From assembly GCF_009908285.1 (NCBI RefSeq), contig NZ_JAAARM010000030.1, forward strand, positions 17,067 through 81,066: a stretch of DNA of 64,000 bases. The letters are read 5' to 3'. How positions within the stretch are numbered: the stretch's first letter is position 1; every line of letters begins with the position of its first letter. Source of the DNA: Pseudomonas sp. Fl4BN1 (GTDB taxonomy: Bacteria; Pseudomonadota; Gammaproteobacteria; Pseudomonadales; Pseudomonadaceae). This document shows, piece by piece, positions 9,054 to 17,791 of the stretch. The translations under genes and the position numbers were made by a program. Below the pieces are notes generated by a model that was not told the origin of the DNA, made no database searches, and saw nothing but the letters and a program-made list of their open reading frames with translations.

Positions 9054-9986
9054 ATGAAACGTATTACCGTGATCGACTCTCACACTGGCGGCGAACCGAC
9101 CCGCCTGGTAACTGACGGCTTTCCTGACCTGGGCAACGGCAGCATGGCAGAGCGCCGGCAGCGGCTGGCCGAACAGTACGATCCATGGCGCGCCACCTGC
9201 ATGCTCGAACCCCGTGGCAGCGATGTACTGGTCGGCGCCCTGCTCTGCGAACCGGTAGATCCAAGCGCCTGTGCCGGTGTCATATTTTTCAACAACAGCG
9301 GCTATTTGGGCATGTGTGGCCACGGCACCATCGGCCTGGTGGTATCGCTGGCGCACCTGGGCAAGATCGGCCCTGGCGTTCACCGTATTGAAACGCCGGT
9401 CGGCACCGTGCAAGCCACCTTGCATGAAGATCGGTCGGTGAGCGTGCGTAATGTACCCGCCTATCGCTATAGAAAAGCCGTGACCGTCGAGGTGCCCGGA
9501 GTGGGCCTGGTCGTCGGGGATATTGCCTGGGGCGGCAATTGGTTCTTTCTGATCGCCGACCATGGGCTGGCCGTGGCCAGTCATAATCTCGAGGCCTTGA
9601 CCACCTACACCTGCGCCGTACAACACGCCCTGCAGACCCAAAGCATTCGCGGCGAAGACGGTGGGCTGATCGATCATATCGAGCTGTTCGCCGACGACGA
9701 GCACGCCGATAGCCGCAACTTCGTACTCTGCCCAGGCAAGGCCTATGACCGCTCCCCCTGCGGGACAGGTACCAGCGCCAAACTGGCATGCCTGGCCGCC
9801 GACGGTAAATTGCAGGCCGGGCAGATCTGGCGCCAGGCCAGCGTGATCGGTAGCGAATTCGAAGGCTCCTACGAACACCTGGGGGATCGGATTGTGCCAA
9901 CCATTCGTGGACGTGCCCATATCAGCGCCGAAGCCACCCTGGTGATTGAACAGGATGATCCTTTCGCCTGGGGCATTCACCTGTGA
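9054..9986 (+). CDS. lhpA: 4-Hydroxyproline 2-epimerase
   Basis: 310 residues of the proline racemase superfamily. Both catalytic cysteines are present: Cys88 in MCGHGTIG and Cys236 in SPCGTGTSAKLA, the same positions as in characterised Pseudomonas hydroxyproline epimerases. It converts trans-4-hydroxy-L-proline to cis-4-hydroxy-D-proline by a two-base mechanism without cofactor. It overlaps the next gene by 4 bases (GTGA), so it is translationally coupled to the dehydrogenase that consumes its product. Confidence 0.94.
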   Translation: MKRITVIDSHTGGEPTRLVTDGFPDLGNGSMAERRQRLAEQYDPWRATCMLEPRGSDVLVGALLCEPVDPSACAGVIFFNNSGYLGMCGHGTIGLVVSLAHLGKIGPGVHRIETPVGTVQATLHEDRSVSVRNVPAYRYRKAVTVEVPGVGLVVGDIAWGGNWFFLIADHGLAVASHNLEALTTYTCAVQHALQTQSIRGEDGGLIDHIELFADDEHADSRNFVLCPGKAYDRSPCGTGTSAKLACLAADGKLQAGQIWRQASVIGSEFEGSYEHLGDRIVPTIRGRAHISAEATLVIEQDDPFAWGIHL

Positions 9987-11098
9987 CCCCAACAGCGGTC
10001 GCCGACATCATCGTGATCGGTGCAGGTATCATCGGCGCGGCCTGCGCCCAGGGCCTGGCGCGCCGTGGCCTGAGCGTGCTGGTACTGGATGCCGGCCTGT
10101 CCGGCGCCACGGCGGCCGGCATGGGCCATCTGTTGGTACTCGATGACAACCCGGCTGAATTGGCCTTGAGCCAATACTCGCTGCAACGTTGGCGCGATGC
10201 CGCCAGCGAGTTGCCTGACGACTGCGCTTACCGCAGCAACGGTACGCTCTGGCTCGCGGCCAACCCGGAAGAAATGGCGGTTGCCCAAAGCAAATACAAC
10301 AACCTGAAAGCCCACGGTGTCCGCTGCGAACTGGTCGGTCGCCAGAGCCTGCGCGAACGTGAGCCGCACTTACGCGAAGGCCTGGAAGGCGGCCTGCTGA
10401 TAAACGGCGATGGCATTCTTTATGCGCCGGCAACGGCCCGCTGGATGCTCGACACCCCGAACATCCGCCAGCGTAAGGCGCAAGTTGTCGAAGTCGATGG
10501 CAACCGGGTCAAGCTCGAGGACGGCCAGTGGCTCAGCGCGCAAGCGGTGGTGATGGCCAATGGCATTCAGGCGAATGATCTGTGCCCGGAGCTACCGATC
10601 GAACCGAAAAAAGGCCACCTGCTGATCACCGACCGTTATCCCGGGACGGTGACACATACCCTCGTCGAACTGGGCTATGTCACCAGCGCCCACACCACCA
10701 GTGGCCCATCGACAGCCTGCAATATTCAGCCGCGGCCCACCGGCCAGCTCTTTATCGGTGCCTCACGACAATTCGGCACCGTGGCCCCTGAGGTCGAGAG
10801 CTGGATGTTGGCCAAGATGCTCAAGCGTGCTGCCGAGTACATGCCGGCGCTTGCACAACTCAATGGCATTCGCGCCTGGACCGGCTTTCGTGCCGCCAGC
10901 CCCGATGGCCTGCCCCTGGTTGGCCCGCATCCGCAGCGCAAGGGCTTGTGGCTGGCAGTCGGGCATGAAGGTCTTGGCGTAACGACGGCACCGGGCACCG
11001 CTGATTTGCTGGTCGCGCAATTGTTCGATGAGGCCCCGCCTTTGCCCCCACAACCGTATCTGCCCCACCGTTATCTGGGAGAAGCCCTGTATGCCTGA
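9983..11098 (+). CDS. lhpB: D-hydroxyproline dehydrogenase, FAD/DAO-type subunit (beta)
   Basis: 371 residues from a GTG that overlaps the lhpA stop. The N terminus has the dinucleotide-binding motif IIVIGAGIIGAACAQGLARRG and the C terminus the WTGFRAASPDGLPLVGPHP block of the DAO/glycine oxidase family. In Pseudomonas a protein of this type forms the FAD subunit of the heteromeric D-hydroxyproline dehydrogenase, oxidising cis-4-hydroxy-D-proline to 1-pyrroline-4-hydroxy-2-carboxylate. The next two overlapping genes supply the [2Fe-2S] and second flavin subunits, as in that complex. Confidence 0.9.
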   Translation: MTPTAVADIIVIGAGIIGAACAQGLARRGLSVLVLDAGLSGATAAGMGHLLVLDDNPAELALSQYSLQRWRDAASELPDDCAYRSNGTLWLAANPEEMAVAQSKYNNLKAHGVRCELVGRQSLREREPHLREGLEGGLLINGDGILYAPATARWMLDTPNIRQRKAQVVEVDGNRVKLEDGQWLSAQAVVMANGIQANDLCPELPIEPKKGHLLITDRYPGTVTHTLVELGYVTSAHTTSGPSTACNIQPRPTGQLFIGASRQFGTVAPEVESWMLAKMLKRAAEYMPALAQLNGIRAWTGFRAASPDGLPLVGPHPQRKGLWLAVGHEGLGVTTAPGTADLLVAQLFDEAPPLPPQPYLPHRYLGEALYA

Positions 11099-11327
11099 AT
11101 TGTTCCTGGACGGTCGCAAGCTGCGCGTCGCCGATGGTACCAGCGTCGCCGCAGCGCTGGCGTTGAATGACGATGGCTGCTGCCGGACTTCGGTCAGCGG
11201 CCAGCGCCGCGCACCGTTGTGCGGCATGGGTATCTGCCAGGAGTGTCGAGTCAGCATCGACGGTTTCCGGCGCCTGGCCTGCCAGACCTTGTGCCGTGAT
11301 GACATGCGCGTGGAGACCCGGTCATGA
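11091..11327 (+). CDS. D-hydroxyproline dehydrogenase, small [2Fe-2S] subunit (gamma)
   Basis: 78 residues, starting 8 bases inside lhpB. It is a stand-alone plant-ferredoxin-like domain with the cluster cysteines in APLCGMGICQECRVSIDG and the fourth in RLACQT. Proteins of this size accompany DAO-type and NAD(P)-type flavin subunits in octopine/nopaline oxidase-like and D-hydroxyproline dehydrogenases and carry electrons between the flavins. Probably the protein called LhpF in Pseudomonas; I leave the symbol open. Its stop overlaps the next start (ATGA). Confidence 0.88.
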   Translation: MPELFLDGRKLRVADGTSVAAALALNDDGCCRTSVSGQRRAPLCGMGICQECRVSIDGFRRLACQTLCRDDMRVETRS

Positions 11328-12604
11328 ACGAAGACACGCAACTGCTGATTATCGGCAGCGGCCCAGCGGGTATGGCAGCAGCCATTGCTGCCGCCCCCTA
11401 TGCCACGCAGATTGTATTGGTTGACGACAACCCCTTTACCGGCGGGCAAATCTGGCGCGATGGGCCACAAGCCAGTCTACCGGACCAGGCACGTGAACTA
11501 CGTGAGCGCTTGCTGGCCTGCACCAACGTCCGCCTCCACAGCGGTACCCGGGTGATTGCCAGTGCGGGTCCCAAGTCCCTGCTGTTGGAGAACGCCGAGC
11601 GTGGCTGGCAGATCAACTATGACCGCCTGATTCTGTGCACCGGTGCGCGGGAATTACTTCTGCCGTTTCCAGGCTGGACCCTGCCCGGTGTCACCGGCGC
11701 CGGCGGCCTGCAGGCCTTGATCAAGAGCGGCCTGACGGTGCATGAGCAACGTATCGTGATTGCCGGTAGCGGGCCTCTACTCTTGGCCAGCGCCGCCACG
11801 GCGAAGAAAAACGCAGCCAAGGTGCTGCGCATTGCCGAACAGGCATCGCTGGGCGCGATCGCCCGGTTTGCCTCGCAACTGCCCCGCTGGCCCCACAAGC
11901 TTGTGCAGTCATTCAACCTGTTCGACCGCCACTACCGCCCGCAGAGCCACGTTCTCGCTGCACTGGGCAATGGCCGGCTGGAGGCAGTGCGCCTGCTACA
12001 GCAGGGCAAGATAGTCGAAATCGACTGTGACCGGCTGGCCTGCGGATTTGGTCTGATCCCCAATAGCCAACTCGGCCAGGCACTGGGTTACGAACTGGCG
12101 GGACAAGCCATCGCCGTCGATGCCTGGCAAGCCGGCAGCCGCCCTGACCATTACGCCGCCGGCGAATGCACGGGCTTTGGCGGCAGCGAACTGGCACTGG
12201 TCGAAGGGGCAATTGCCGGATATGCAGCGGTCGGCGAGCTTGACCTCGCCAAGCGACTTTGGCCGCGCCGGGCACGCTGGCAAGGATTTGCCGATGCATT
12301 GAACCAGGCTTTTACCCTGACACCTGGACTAAAAACGCTCGCCGAACCCGATACCCTGGTCTGCCGATGCGAAGACGTTGCCTATTCCGCACTGGCTGGG
12401 CATGACAACTGGCGCGAAGCCAAACTCGCCAGCCGCTGTGGCATGGGCGCCTGCCAGGGGCGGATTTGTGGTGGCGCGGTCCATCACCTGTTCGGCTGGC
12501 AACCCTCAGCGCCACGTCCCCCCTTTAGCCCCGCACGCATCGAAACCCTGATGTGCCTGGACGACACTCCCCTGCCTGAATCGCTTTCGCCAATCTATTC
12601 ATAA
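11324..12604 (+). CDS. D-hydroxyproline dehydrogenase, pyridine-nucleotide-type flavin subunit (alpha)
   Basis: 426 residues. The first motif LLIIGSGPAGMAAAIAAAPY binds FAD, a second dinucleotide motif follows at IVIAGSGPLLLASAATA (about residue 145), and the C terminus is a BFD-like [2Fe-2S] domain (VCRCEDVAY ... RCGMGACQGRICGG, four cysteines). This architecture matches the alpha subunit of heteromeric D-hydroxyproline/opine dehydrogenases. Coupled by an ATGA overlap to the ferredoxin gene, so the three subunits are translated together. Probably LhpE; symbol left open. Confidence 0.88.
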   Translation: MNEDTQLLIIGSGPAGMAAAIAAAPYATQIVLVDDNPFTGGQIWRDGPQASLPDQARELRERLLACTNVRLHSGTRVIASAGPKSLLLENAERGWQINYDRLILCTGARELLLPFPGWTLPGVTGAGGLQALIKSGLTVHEQRIVIAGSGPLLLASAATAKKNAAKVLRIAEQASLGAIARFASQLPRWPHKLVQSFNLFDRHYRPQSHVLAALGNGRLEAVRLLQQGKIVEIDCDRLACGFGLIPNSQLGQALGYELAGQAIAVDAWQAGSRPDHYAAGECTGFGGSELALVEGAIAGYAAVGELDLAKRLWPRRARWQGFADALNQAFTLTPGLKTLAEPDTLVCRCEDVAYSALAGHDNWREAKLASRCGMGACQGRICGGAVHHLFGWQPSAPRPPFSPARIETLMCLDDTPLPESLSPIYS

Positions 12605-12605
12605 C

Positions 12606-12893
12606 GAGTTCGCACGCACCATCAGCCTTGCCGCGCGGGTGACCAAGGCCAGCGTATCTGTCGCCCAACTGGAGCGTCACGGCAAGGAAGTCTTTCAACT
12701 CACGCCCCGGCAACAGATTCATCAAGCACGCCTTGCAGAGGCGTCTCGACTGTTGCTGGAGCACGAGCTCGCCATCACCGAGATTGCCCTGCGTTGCGGT
12801 TACACCAATCACAGTGCCTTCAGCCGGCAAGCTTCTGCGTTGACCGAGCGCTCCCCGAGCCCCTATCGCAAAACCAATCGCACCCCGCGGTAG
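12606..12893 (+). pseudogene. AraC-family regulator, 5'-truncated relic
   Basis: An open frame begins directly at the stop of the preceding gene and reads EFARTISLAARVTKAS, then QLERHGKEVFQLTPRQQIHQ, then ITEIALRCGYTNHSAFSRQ, and a stop at 12893. This is the two-helix-turn-helix DNA-binding domain of an AraC/XylS regulator; the whole effector domain is absent and no ribosome site or convincing start exists. In P. aeruginosa hydroxyproline genes are under an AraC-type activator, so this is plausibly the remnant of that activator, fused by deletion to the 3' end of the dehydrogenase gene. Confidence 0.82.
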
Positions 12894-13077
12894 CACCCCG
12901 CGTTCCCGTTTGGAGGCACCAACTAACGCTACTGCTCCCTTATGTAACATTACCTCGCACAGTTTCGAGCCGGAACAATACCGCGGTCGCGTGCCCAGCG
13001 GCCCGAAGGCATGCCCCACAACGATCCAGAAATATTTGCAGAGCCTGCCAGGGAATAGGCATGCCGATTGCTTATTT

Positions 13078-13110
13078 AATATCGTATACGAAATTCACAA
13101 TACGATATTC
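13078..13110. promoter_or_regulatory. Putative GntR operator, copy 3 (importer/3-hydroxyproline operon)
   Basis: The palindrome TCGTATACGA (13082-13091) is followed 10 bases later by a second half site, ATACGATATT (13100-13109). The array ends about 27 bases before the substrate-binding-protein start. It is the best-conserved of the three CGTATAC sites, and its right flank (ACGATATTC) matches copy 1. Confidence 0.62.
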
Positions 13111-13136
13111 AAAGACCATTACGACACGAGGCACTC

Positions 13137-13955
13137 ATGAAACATTCGATCCTTGCCGTATCCCTCACCGCTGTTCTGGGCTCCACCATTATGAGCACCG
13201 CCCACGCCGACAAGCTCGACGACATCATCAGCTCCGGCAAGCTGCGTTGCGCGGTGACGCTGGACTTCCCTCCGATGGGTTTTCGCGATGCCAGCAACAG
13301 CCCGGCCGGGTTCGATGTGGACTACTGCCATGATTTGGCAAAGGTGCTTGGGGTTGATGCCGAAGTGGTCGAAACGCCCTTTCCCGACCGCATTCCCGCA
13401 TTGGTATCAGGCCGTGCCGACGTCATCGTGGCGTCCACCTCAGACACCCTTGAGCGCGCCAAAACGGTCGGGCTGACCGTGCCCTACTTTGCCTTCCAGA
13501 TGGTCGTGCTGACTCGCGATGACACCGGCATCAACAGCTTCAACGACATCAAGGGCAAAGCCATGGGCAATACCAGTGGCACCTACGAAGCCATCGCGCT
13601 GGAAAAAGACGTGAAGAGCTGGGGCAACGGTAGTTTCCGCGCCTACCAATCGCAAAGCGACACCATCCTGGCCGTCGCCCAAGGCCATATCGATGCCACG
13701 GTGGTGACCAATACCGTCGCCGCCGCCACCTTGAAATCCGGTAAGTACAAGAACCTGAAGGTCGCCGGCAATGCCCCGTATGTGGTCGATTTCGTTTCGT
13801 TGGGCGCCAAGCGCAATGAGTATGGCCTGATCAACTACCTCAATCTGTTCATCAACCAACAAGTGCGCACTGGCCGTTACCAGGAACTGTTCGCTAAATG
13901 GGTCGGGACCGAGATTGCTCCGACCGAGTTGACCGTACCGCACGTCTACTACTGA
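13137..13955 (+). CDS. Periplasmic amino-acid-binding protein of the island's ABC importer
   Basis: 272 residues with a Sec signal (MKHSILAVSLTAVLGSTIM, cleavage likely after STAHA). The mature part is a family-3 solute-binding protein: SGKLRCAVTLDFPPMGFRD near the start, then FDVDYCHDLAKVLG and GRADVIVASTSDTLERA. It leads an operon with two permeases and an ATPase interrupted by the cis-3-hydroxyproline dehydratase gene, so hydroxyproline or proline-like ligands are the likely cargo (inference). A CGTATAC operator lies just upstream. Confidence 0.9.
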   Translation: MKHSILAVSLTAVLGSTIMSTAHADKLDDIISSGKLRCAVTLDFPPMGFRDASNSPAGFDVDYCHDLAKVLGVDAEVVETPFPDRIPALVSGRADVIVASTSDTLERAKTVGLTVPYFAFQMVVLTRDDTGINSFNDIKGKAMGNTSGTYEAIALEKDVKSWGNGSFRAYQSQSDTILAVAQGHIDATVVTNTVAAATLKSGKYKNLKVAGNAPYVVDFVSLGAKRNEYGLINYLNLFINQQVRTGRYQELFAKWVGTEIAPTELTVPHVYY

Positions 13956-13969
13956 GCAAGGTGTCCGGT

Positions 13970-15748
13970 ATGCCAAGTACTCCCATGACGCTGACCGGTC
14001 GCCCCTTGGTCGGTGGTGCTGCACAAGGTGCACTGTTATTTGCCGATGTCGGTCTGAGCTTCTGGGGTGGCGTCGATCCCGTCAGTGGCGAAGTCATTGA
14101 TCGCCATCATCCGCTCAGCGGGCAGCATATGGCCGGTCGCGTGCTGGCCATCCCCAGCGGTCGCGGCTCATGCACAGGCAGCAGCGTCCTGATGGAGTTG
14201 ATCAGCAATGGTCATGCACCGGCCGCACTGGTGCTGGCGGATGTCGATGAAATTCTGACCCTTGGCGTGCTCGTGGCTCACACCCTGTTTGAACGTTCCC
14301 TGCCGGTGTTGTGCATCGGCAGGGAAGCCTTCGGCGCACTGCGCGGTGCGGCGTTCGCCCGGGTGGAGGGGCAGGCGCTGACGTTATTCGAGCACGCCCC
14401 CGACAGCGACTGCCAAGCGAGCAACACACTGGCCGAACCAGTGCCTGGCGCGTCACTGGAGCTGAGCGCTGAAGACCAGGCGCAGCTCGACGGCCAGCAT
14501 GGCAAGGCCGCCCAAGTAGCCATGCAACTGGTGGTGCGCATGGCCGAACTGCAAGGCGCTAGCAGCCTGGTCACTATCAGCCAGGCGCACATCGATGGCT
14601 GCATTTATACCGGGCCCGCCAGCCTGCAGTTTGCCGAGCAGTTGGTTAAGTGGGGAGCTCGCGTACGCGTGCCAACCACCCTCAACTCGATATCCGTTGA
14701 TCAGCGCCGCTGGCGTGAGTTGGGCGTCGACCCGGCACTTGGCGAACCTGCCAGTGCGCTGGGGGATGCCTACATGGCCATGGGTGCGCAACTGAGCTAC
14801 ACCTGCGCACCGTACCTGCTCGACAGCGCCCCCAAGGCCGGAGAACAGATCGTCTGGGCCGAATCCAATGCCGTGGTCTATGCCAACAGCGTGTTGGGGG
14901 CACACACCCAGAAATACCCGGATTACCTGGATATATGTATTGCCCTGACTGGCCGGGCACCCCTGGCTGGCTGCCACCTGCAAGCCCAACGCAAGGCCCG
15001 GATGATTGTCGAAGTGCCGCCGCTGGAGGATCTGGACGACGCCTTCTACCCACTGCTGGGCTATCACATCGGTGCCCTGGCAGGCTCCCGAATCCCGCTG
15101 GTGCTGGGGCTGCAAAGCGCCTCCCCGAGCCTGGACGACTTGAAAGCCTTCGGTGCGGCATTTGCCACCACGTCGGCCGCGCCCTTGTTTCATATCGGCG
15201 GAGTCACCCCGGAGGCGCTGGAGCCCGCGCACGTGCTGGCGCCTGGGAACGCGCCCGAGGTTATCCGCATTCGCCTTGAGCACCTGTATGACGCCTGGTG
15301 CGAGCTCAACAGTGCCAACGACCCGCATGTGGACATTGTCTCGCTGGGCAATCCGCATTTTTCACTGAGTGAGTTTGCTCAGCTGGCACACCTCTGCCAC
15401 GGCCGACGCAAACACCCTGACATGGTGCTGGCGATCACCTGTGGGCGGGCCGTACTGGAGCAGGCCCGAGACGCGGGATACCTGGACGTGCTTGAACGCT
15501 TCGGCGCGACCCTGATCACCGATACCTGCTGGTGCATGGTCGGTGAGCCGGTGATGCCACCGGGGGCCCGTACGCTCATGACCAACTCGGGCAAGTACGC
15601 CCATTACGCGCCGGGGCTGGTGGGGCGCCTGGTGCACTTCGCAAGCCTTGCCGAATGTGTCGACAGCGCCTGCACCACCACGGCCAGCGGCCGCCTGCCA
15701 CGTTGGCTGCAACCTGCCATTCAACAGGAGAAACCTGCGCATGTTTGA
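13970..15748 (+). CDS. Aconitase X-type cis-3-hydroxy-L-proline dehydratase (fused subunits)
   Basis: 592 residues from ATG 13970, 14 bases after the binding-protein stop. Residues ~1-145 are the small AcnX swivel domain (DUF126) with IPSGRGSCTGSSVLME; residues ~165-592 are the large AcnX domain (DUF521) with SSLVTISQAHIDGCIYTGP and RVPTTLNSISVDQRRW. In AcnX proteins that act on cis-3-hydroxy-L-proline the product is 1-pyrroline-2-carboxylate. The single-chain form, the location inside an ABC operon and the hydroxyproline neighbours support this activity over mevalonate-5-phosphate dehydratase. It is the family called LhpI in P. aeruginosa, if I recall correctly, so no symbol is given. Confidence 0.85.
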   Translation: MPSTPMTLTGRPLVGGAAQGALLFADVGLSFWGGVDPVSGEVIDRHHPLSGQHMAGRVLAIPSGRGSCTGSSVLMELISNGHAPAALVLADVDEILTLGVLVAHTLFERSLPVLCIGREAFGALRGAAFARVEGQALTLFEHAPDSDCQASNTLAEPVPGASLELSAEDQAQLDGQHGKAAQVAMQLVVRMAELQGASSLVTISQAHIDGCIYTGPASLQFAEQLVKWGARVRVPTTLNSISVDQRRWRELGVDPALGEPASALGDAYMAMGAQLSYTCAPYLLDSAPKAGEQIVWAESNAVVYANSVLGAHTQKYPDYLDICIALTGRAPLAGCHLQAQRKARMIVEVPPLEDLDDAFYPLLGYHIGALAGSRIPLVLGLQSASPSLDDLKAFGAAFATTSAAPLFHIGGVTPEALEPAHVLAPGNAPEVIRIRLEHLYDAWCELNSANDPHVDIVSLGNPHFSLSEFAQLAHLCHGRRKHPDMVLAITCGRAVLEQARDAGYLDVLERFGATLITDTCWCMVGEPVMPPGARTLMTNSGKYAHYAPGLVGRLVHFASLAECVDSACTTTASGRLPRWLQPAIQQEKPAHV

Positions 15749-16406
15749 TTACACCTTCCAGTGGCGCTCAGCGCTGCGTGCGCTGCCAGACATGCTCGCT
15801 GGGGCCTGGGTCACGTTCGAGACCGCGGCCTTGTCGATGATTCTCGGGGTGCTGATTGCCCTGGCCTTGACGGTGATGCGTGAAGCCCCGCAACCGCTGA
15901 TCCGCGGCTTTGCCAATGGCTGGGTATCGATCGCCCGCAATACGCCTTCTCTGTTCCAGATCTACATCCTGTACTTCGGCCTCGGTTCGCTGGGGCTGCA
16001 CGTCAGCTCATGGCTGGCCTTGCTGGCCGGTATCACCTTCAACAATGCCGGTTACCTGGCGGAGAACTTTCGCGGTGGCCTGAAGGCCGTTCCCAGCACC
16101 CAAATGCGCGCCGCCCGTTCGCTGGGCATGAGCGCTTTTCAGACGTACCGGATGATCATCGTTCCGCAGCTGCTCCGGGTGGTGTTCTATCCCTTGAGCA
16201 ACCAGATGGTCTGGGCAGTGCTGATGACGTCGCTGGGGGTGATCGTCGGGCTGAACAACGACCTCACCGGCGTGACCCAGGACTTCAACGTCAAAACGTT
16301 CCGGACCTTTGAATATTTCGCGCTCGCGGCGGTTCTGTATTACCTGATCGCCAAGTCGATCGTCGCGGTAGCCCGGCTCATGGCCTGGCGGCTGTTCCGC
16401 TATTGA
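15741..16406 (+). CDS. Amino-acid ABC importer permease 1
   Basis: 221 residues from ATG 15741, overlapping the AcnX stop by 8 bases. A HisM/GlnP-type inner-membrane permease with several hydrophobic segments (for example MILGVLIALALTVM) and the EAA-like loop AARSLGMSAFQTYRMIIVPQ that contacts the ATPase. Co-translated with the dehydratase and followed 10 bases later by a second permease, giving the heterodimeric membrane core usual for polar amino acid importers. Confidence 0.9.
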   Translation: MFDYTFQWRSALRALPDMLAGAWVTFETAALSMILGVLIALALTVMREAPQPLIRGFANGWVSIARNTPSLFQIYILYFGLGSLGLHVSSWLALLAGITFNNAGYLAENFRGGLKAVPSTQMRAARSLGMSAFQTYRMIIVPQLLRVVFYPLSNQMVWAVLMTSLGVIVGLNNDLTGVTQDFNVKTFRTFEYFALAAVLYYLIAKSIVAVARLMAWRLFRY

Positions 16407-16416
16407 GGACCTCTTC

Positions 16417-17067
16417 ATGCTAACCACCAGCTTTACCTGGAACGACCTGCTGTTCCTGCTCGACGGTGCCTGGGTCACCCTGCAGCTGACCTTCTGGGCA
16501 ATCATCCTGGGCACCATCGCCGGCCTGGTGTTCGGCTTGCTACGGGCTCTGATGCCACTCGCCAGCCTGCCGCTGGCCTGGGTCCTGGACATCTTTCGCA
16601 GCGTGCCGCTGCTGATCCAGTTCGTCTTGTTCAACTCGTTCAAAAGCATCGTCGGCCTGAATATCAGCGCCTTCAGCGTCGGCTGCATCGTACTCGGCAT
16701 CTACACCGCCGCGTACTTCACCGAAATTGTGCGCGGCGGCGTGCTGTCGGTGCCTTTCACGCTGCGCCGGGCCAGTCGTTCGCTGGGCCTGAGTTACTTC
16801 CAGGACTTGCGCTGGATCGTCCTGCCCATGGCGACGCGGGTGGCCTTCCCCGGCTGGCTGAACCTGGTGCTGGGGGTGATGAAAGACACCGCATTGGTGA
16901 TGTGGATCGGCATCGTTGAACTGCTTCGCGCCTCGCAAACCATCGTGACCCGCATCCAGGAGCCGCTTCTGGTGCTGTGCATCGCGGGCCTTATCTATTA
17001 CCTCATGAGCCTGGCGGTCGCACGTCTGGGGGCTCGCCTGGAAGCAAGGTGGCAAGAAAATGATTGA
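16417..17067 (+). CDS. Amino-acid ABC importer permease 2
   Basis: 216 residues; GAGGACC precedes the ATG. A second HisQ/GlnP-type permease with the ATPase-coupling loop RRASRSLGLSYFQDLRWIVLP (read in two parts) and about five membrane segments. It overlaps the ATPase gene by 8 bases. It forms the membrane channel with the permease encoded just upstream. Confidence 0.9.
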   Translation: MLTTSFTWNDLLFLLDGAWVTLQLTFWAIILGTIAGLVFGLLRALMPLASLPLAWVLDIFRSVPLLIQFVLFNSFKSIVGLNISAFSVGCIVLGIYTAAYFTEIVRGGVLSVPFTLRRASRSLGLSYFQDLRWIVLPMATRVAFPGWLNLVLGVMKDTALVMWIGIVELLRASQTIVTRIQEPLLVLCIAGLIYYLMSLAVARLGARLEARWQEND

Positions 17068-17782
17068 GATCGACAACGTACACAAATCCTTCGGTGAACT
17101 CGAAGTGGTCAAGGGCGTCAGCCTGACCGTCAACAAGGGCGAAGTGGTATCGATCATCGGCGGCTCCGGCTCGGGAAAGTCCACCCTGCTGATGTGCATC
17201 AACGGTCTTGAGCCGATCCAGAAAGGCAGCATTCGCGTGGACGGGGTCGAAGTGCACAACAAGGCCATCGACCTCAATCGACTGCGCCAGAAAATCGGCA
17301 TTGTCTTTCAGCAGTGGAACGCCTTCCCCCACCTGACCGTGCTGGAAAACGTGATGTTGTCGCCCCGCAAAGTGCTGGGCAAAAGCCGCGAAGAAGCTGA
17401 AGCGCTGGCAGTAAAGCAACTGACGCACGTGGGCCTGAGGGACAAGCTCAAGGTGTTTCCCGGCAAGCTCTCGGGCGGCCAGCAACAGCGCATGGCGATT
17501 GCCCGTGCACTGGCCATGTCGCCGGATTACATGCTGTTCGACGAAGCCACCTCGGCACTTGATCCACAACTGGTTGGCGAAGTGCTCGACACCATGCGCA
17601 CGCTCGCCGAAGACGGCATGACCATGGTGCTGGTCACCCACGAGATCCGCTTTGCCCGCGACGTTTCGGATCGCGTGGCGTTCTTTCGCAATGGATTGGT
17701 GCATGAAATCGGATCGCCCGATCAGGTGATTGGCAACCCTCTCCAGCCTGAAACCGCTGCGTTCCTCAAATCAGTCAAATAG
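17060..17782 (+). CDS. Amino-acid ABC importer ATPase
   Basis: 240 residues, GlnQ/HisP type. Walker A is GGSGSGKST (about residue 36), the Q-loop is VFQQWNAFPHLT, the signature is LSGGQQQRMAIARAL, Walker B is YMLFDEATSALDP and the switch His is in VLVTHEIRFA. It powers the two permeases encoded immediately before it. Start overlaps the previous gene; the racemase-family gene follows 9 bases later, so the operon continues. Confidence 0.93.
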   Translation: MIEIDNVHKSFGELEVVKGVSLTVNKGEVVSIIGGSGSGKSTLLMCINGLEPIQKGSIRVDGVEVHNKAIDLNRLRQKIGIVFQQWNAFPHLTVLENVMLSPRKVLGKSREEAEALAVKQLTHVGLRDKLKVFPGKLSGGQQQRMAIARALAMSPDYMLFDEATSALDPQLVGEVLDTMRTLAEDGMTMVLVTHEIRFARDVSDRVAFFRNGLVHEIGSPDQVIGNPLQPETAAFLKSVK

Positions 17783-17791
17783 GAGTACACC

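Noticed and set aside
12639..12893. AraC-type frame as a functional small regulator with a GTG start
   Set aside because: Only the DNA-binding half is present, no ribosome site, and the open frame runs upstream into the previous gene, which is the mark of truncation.
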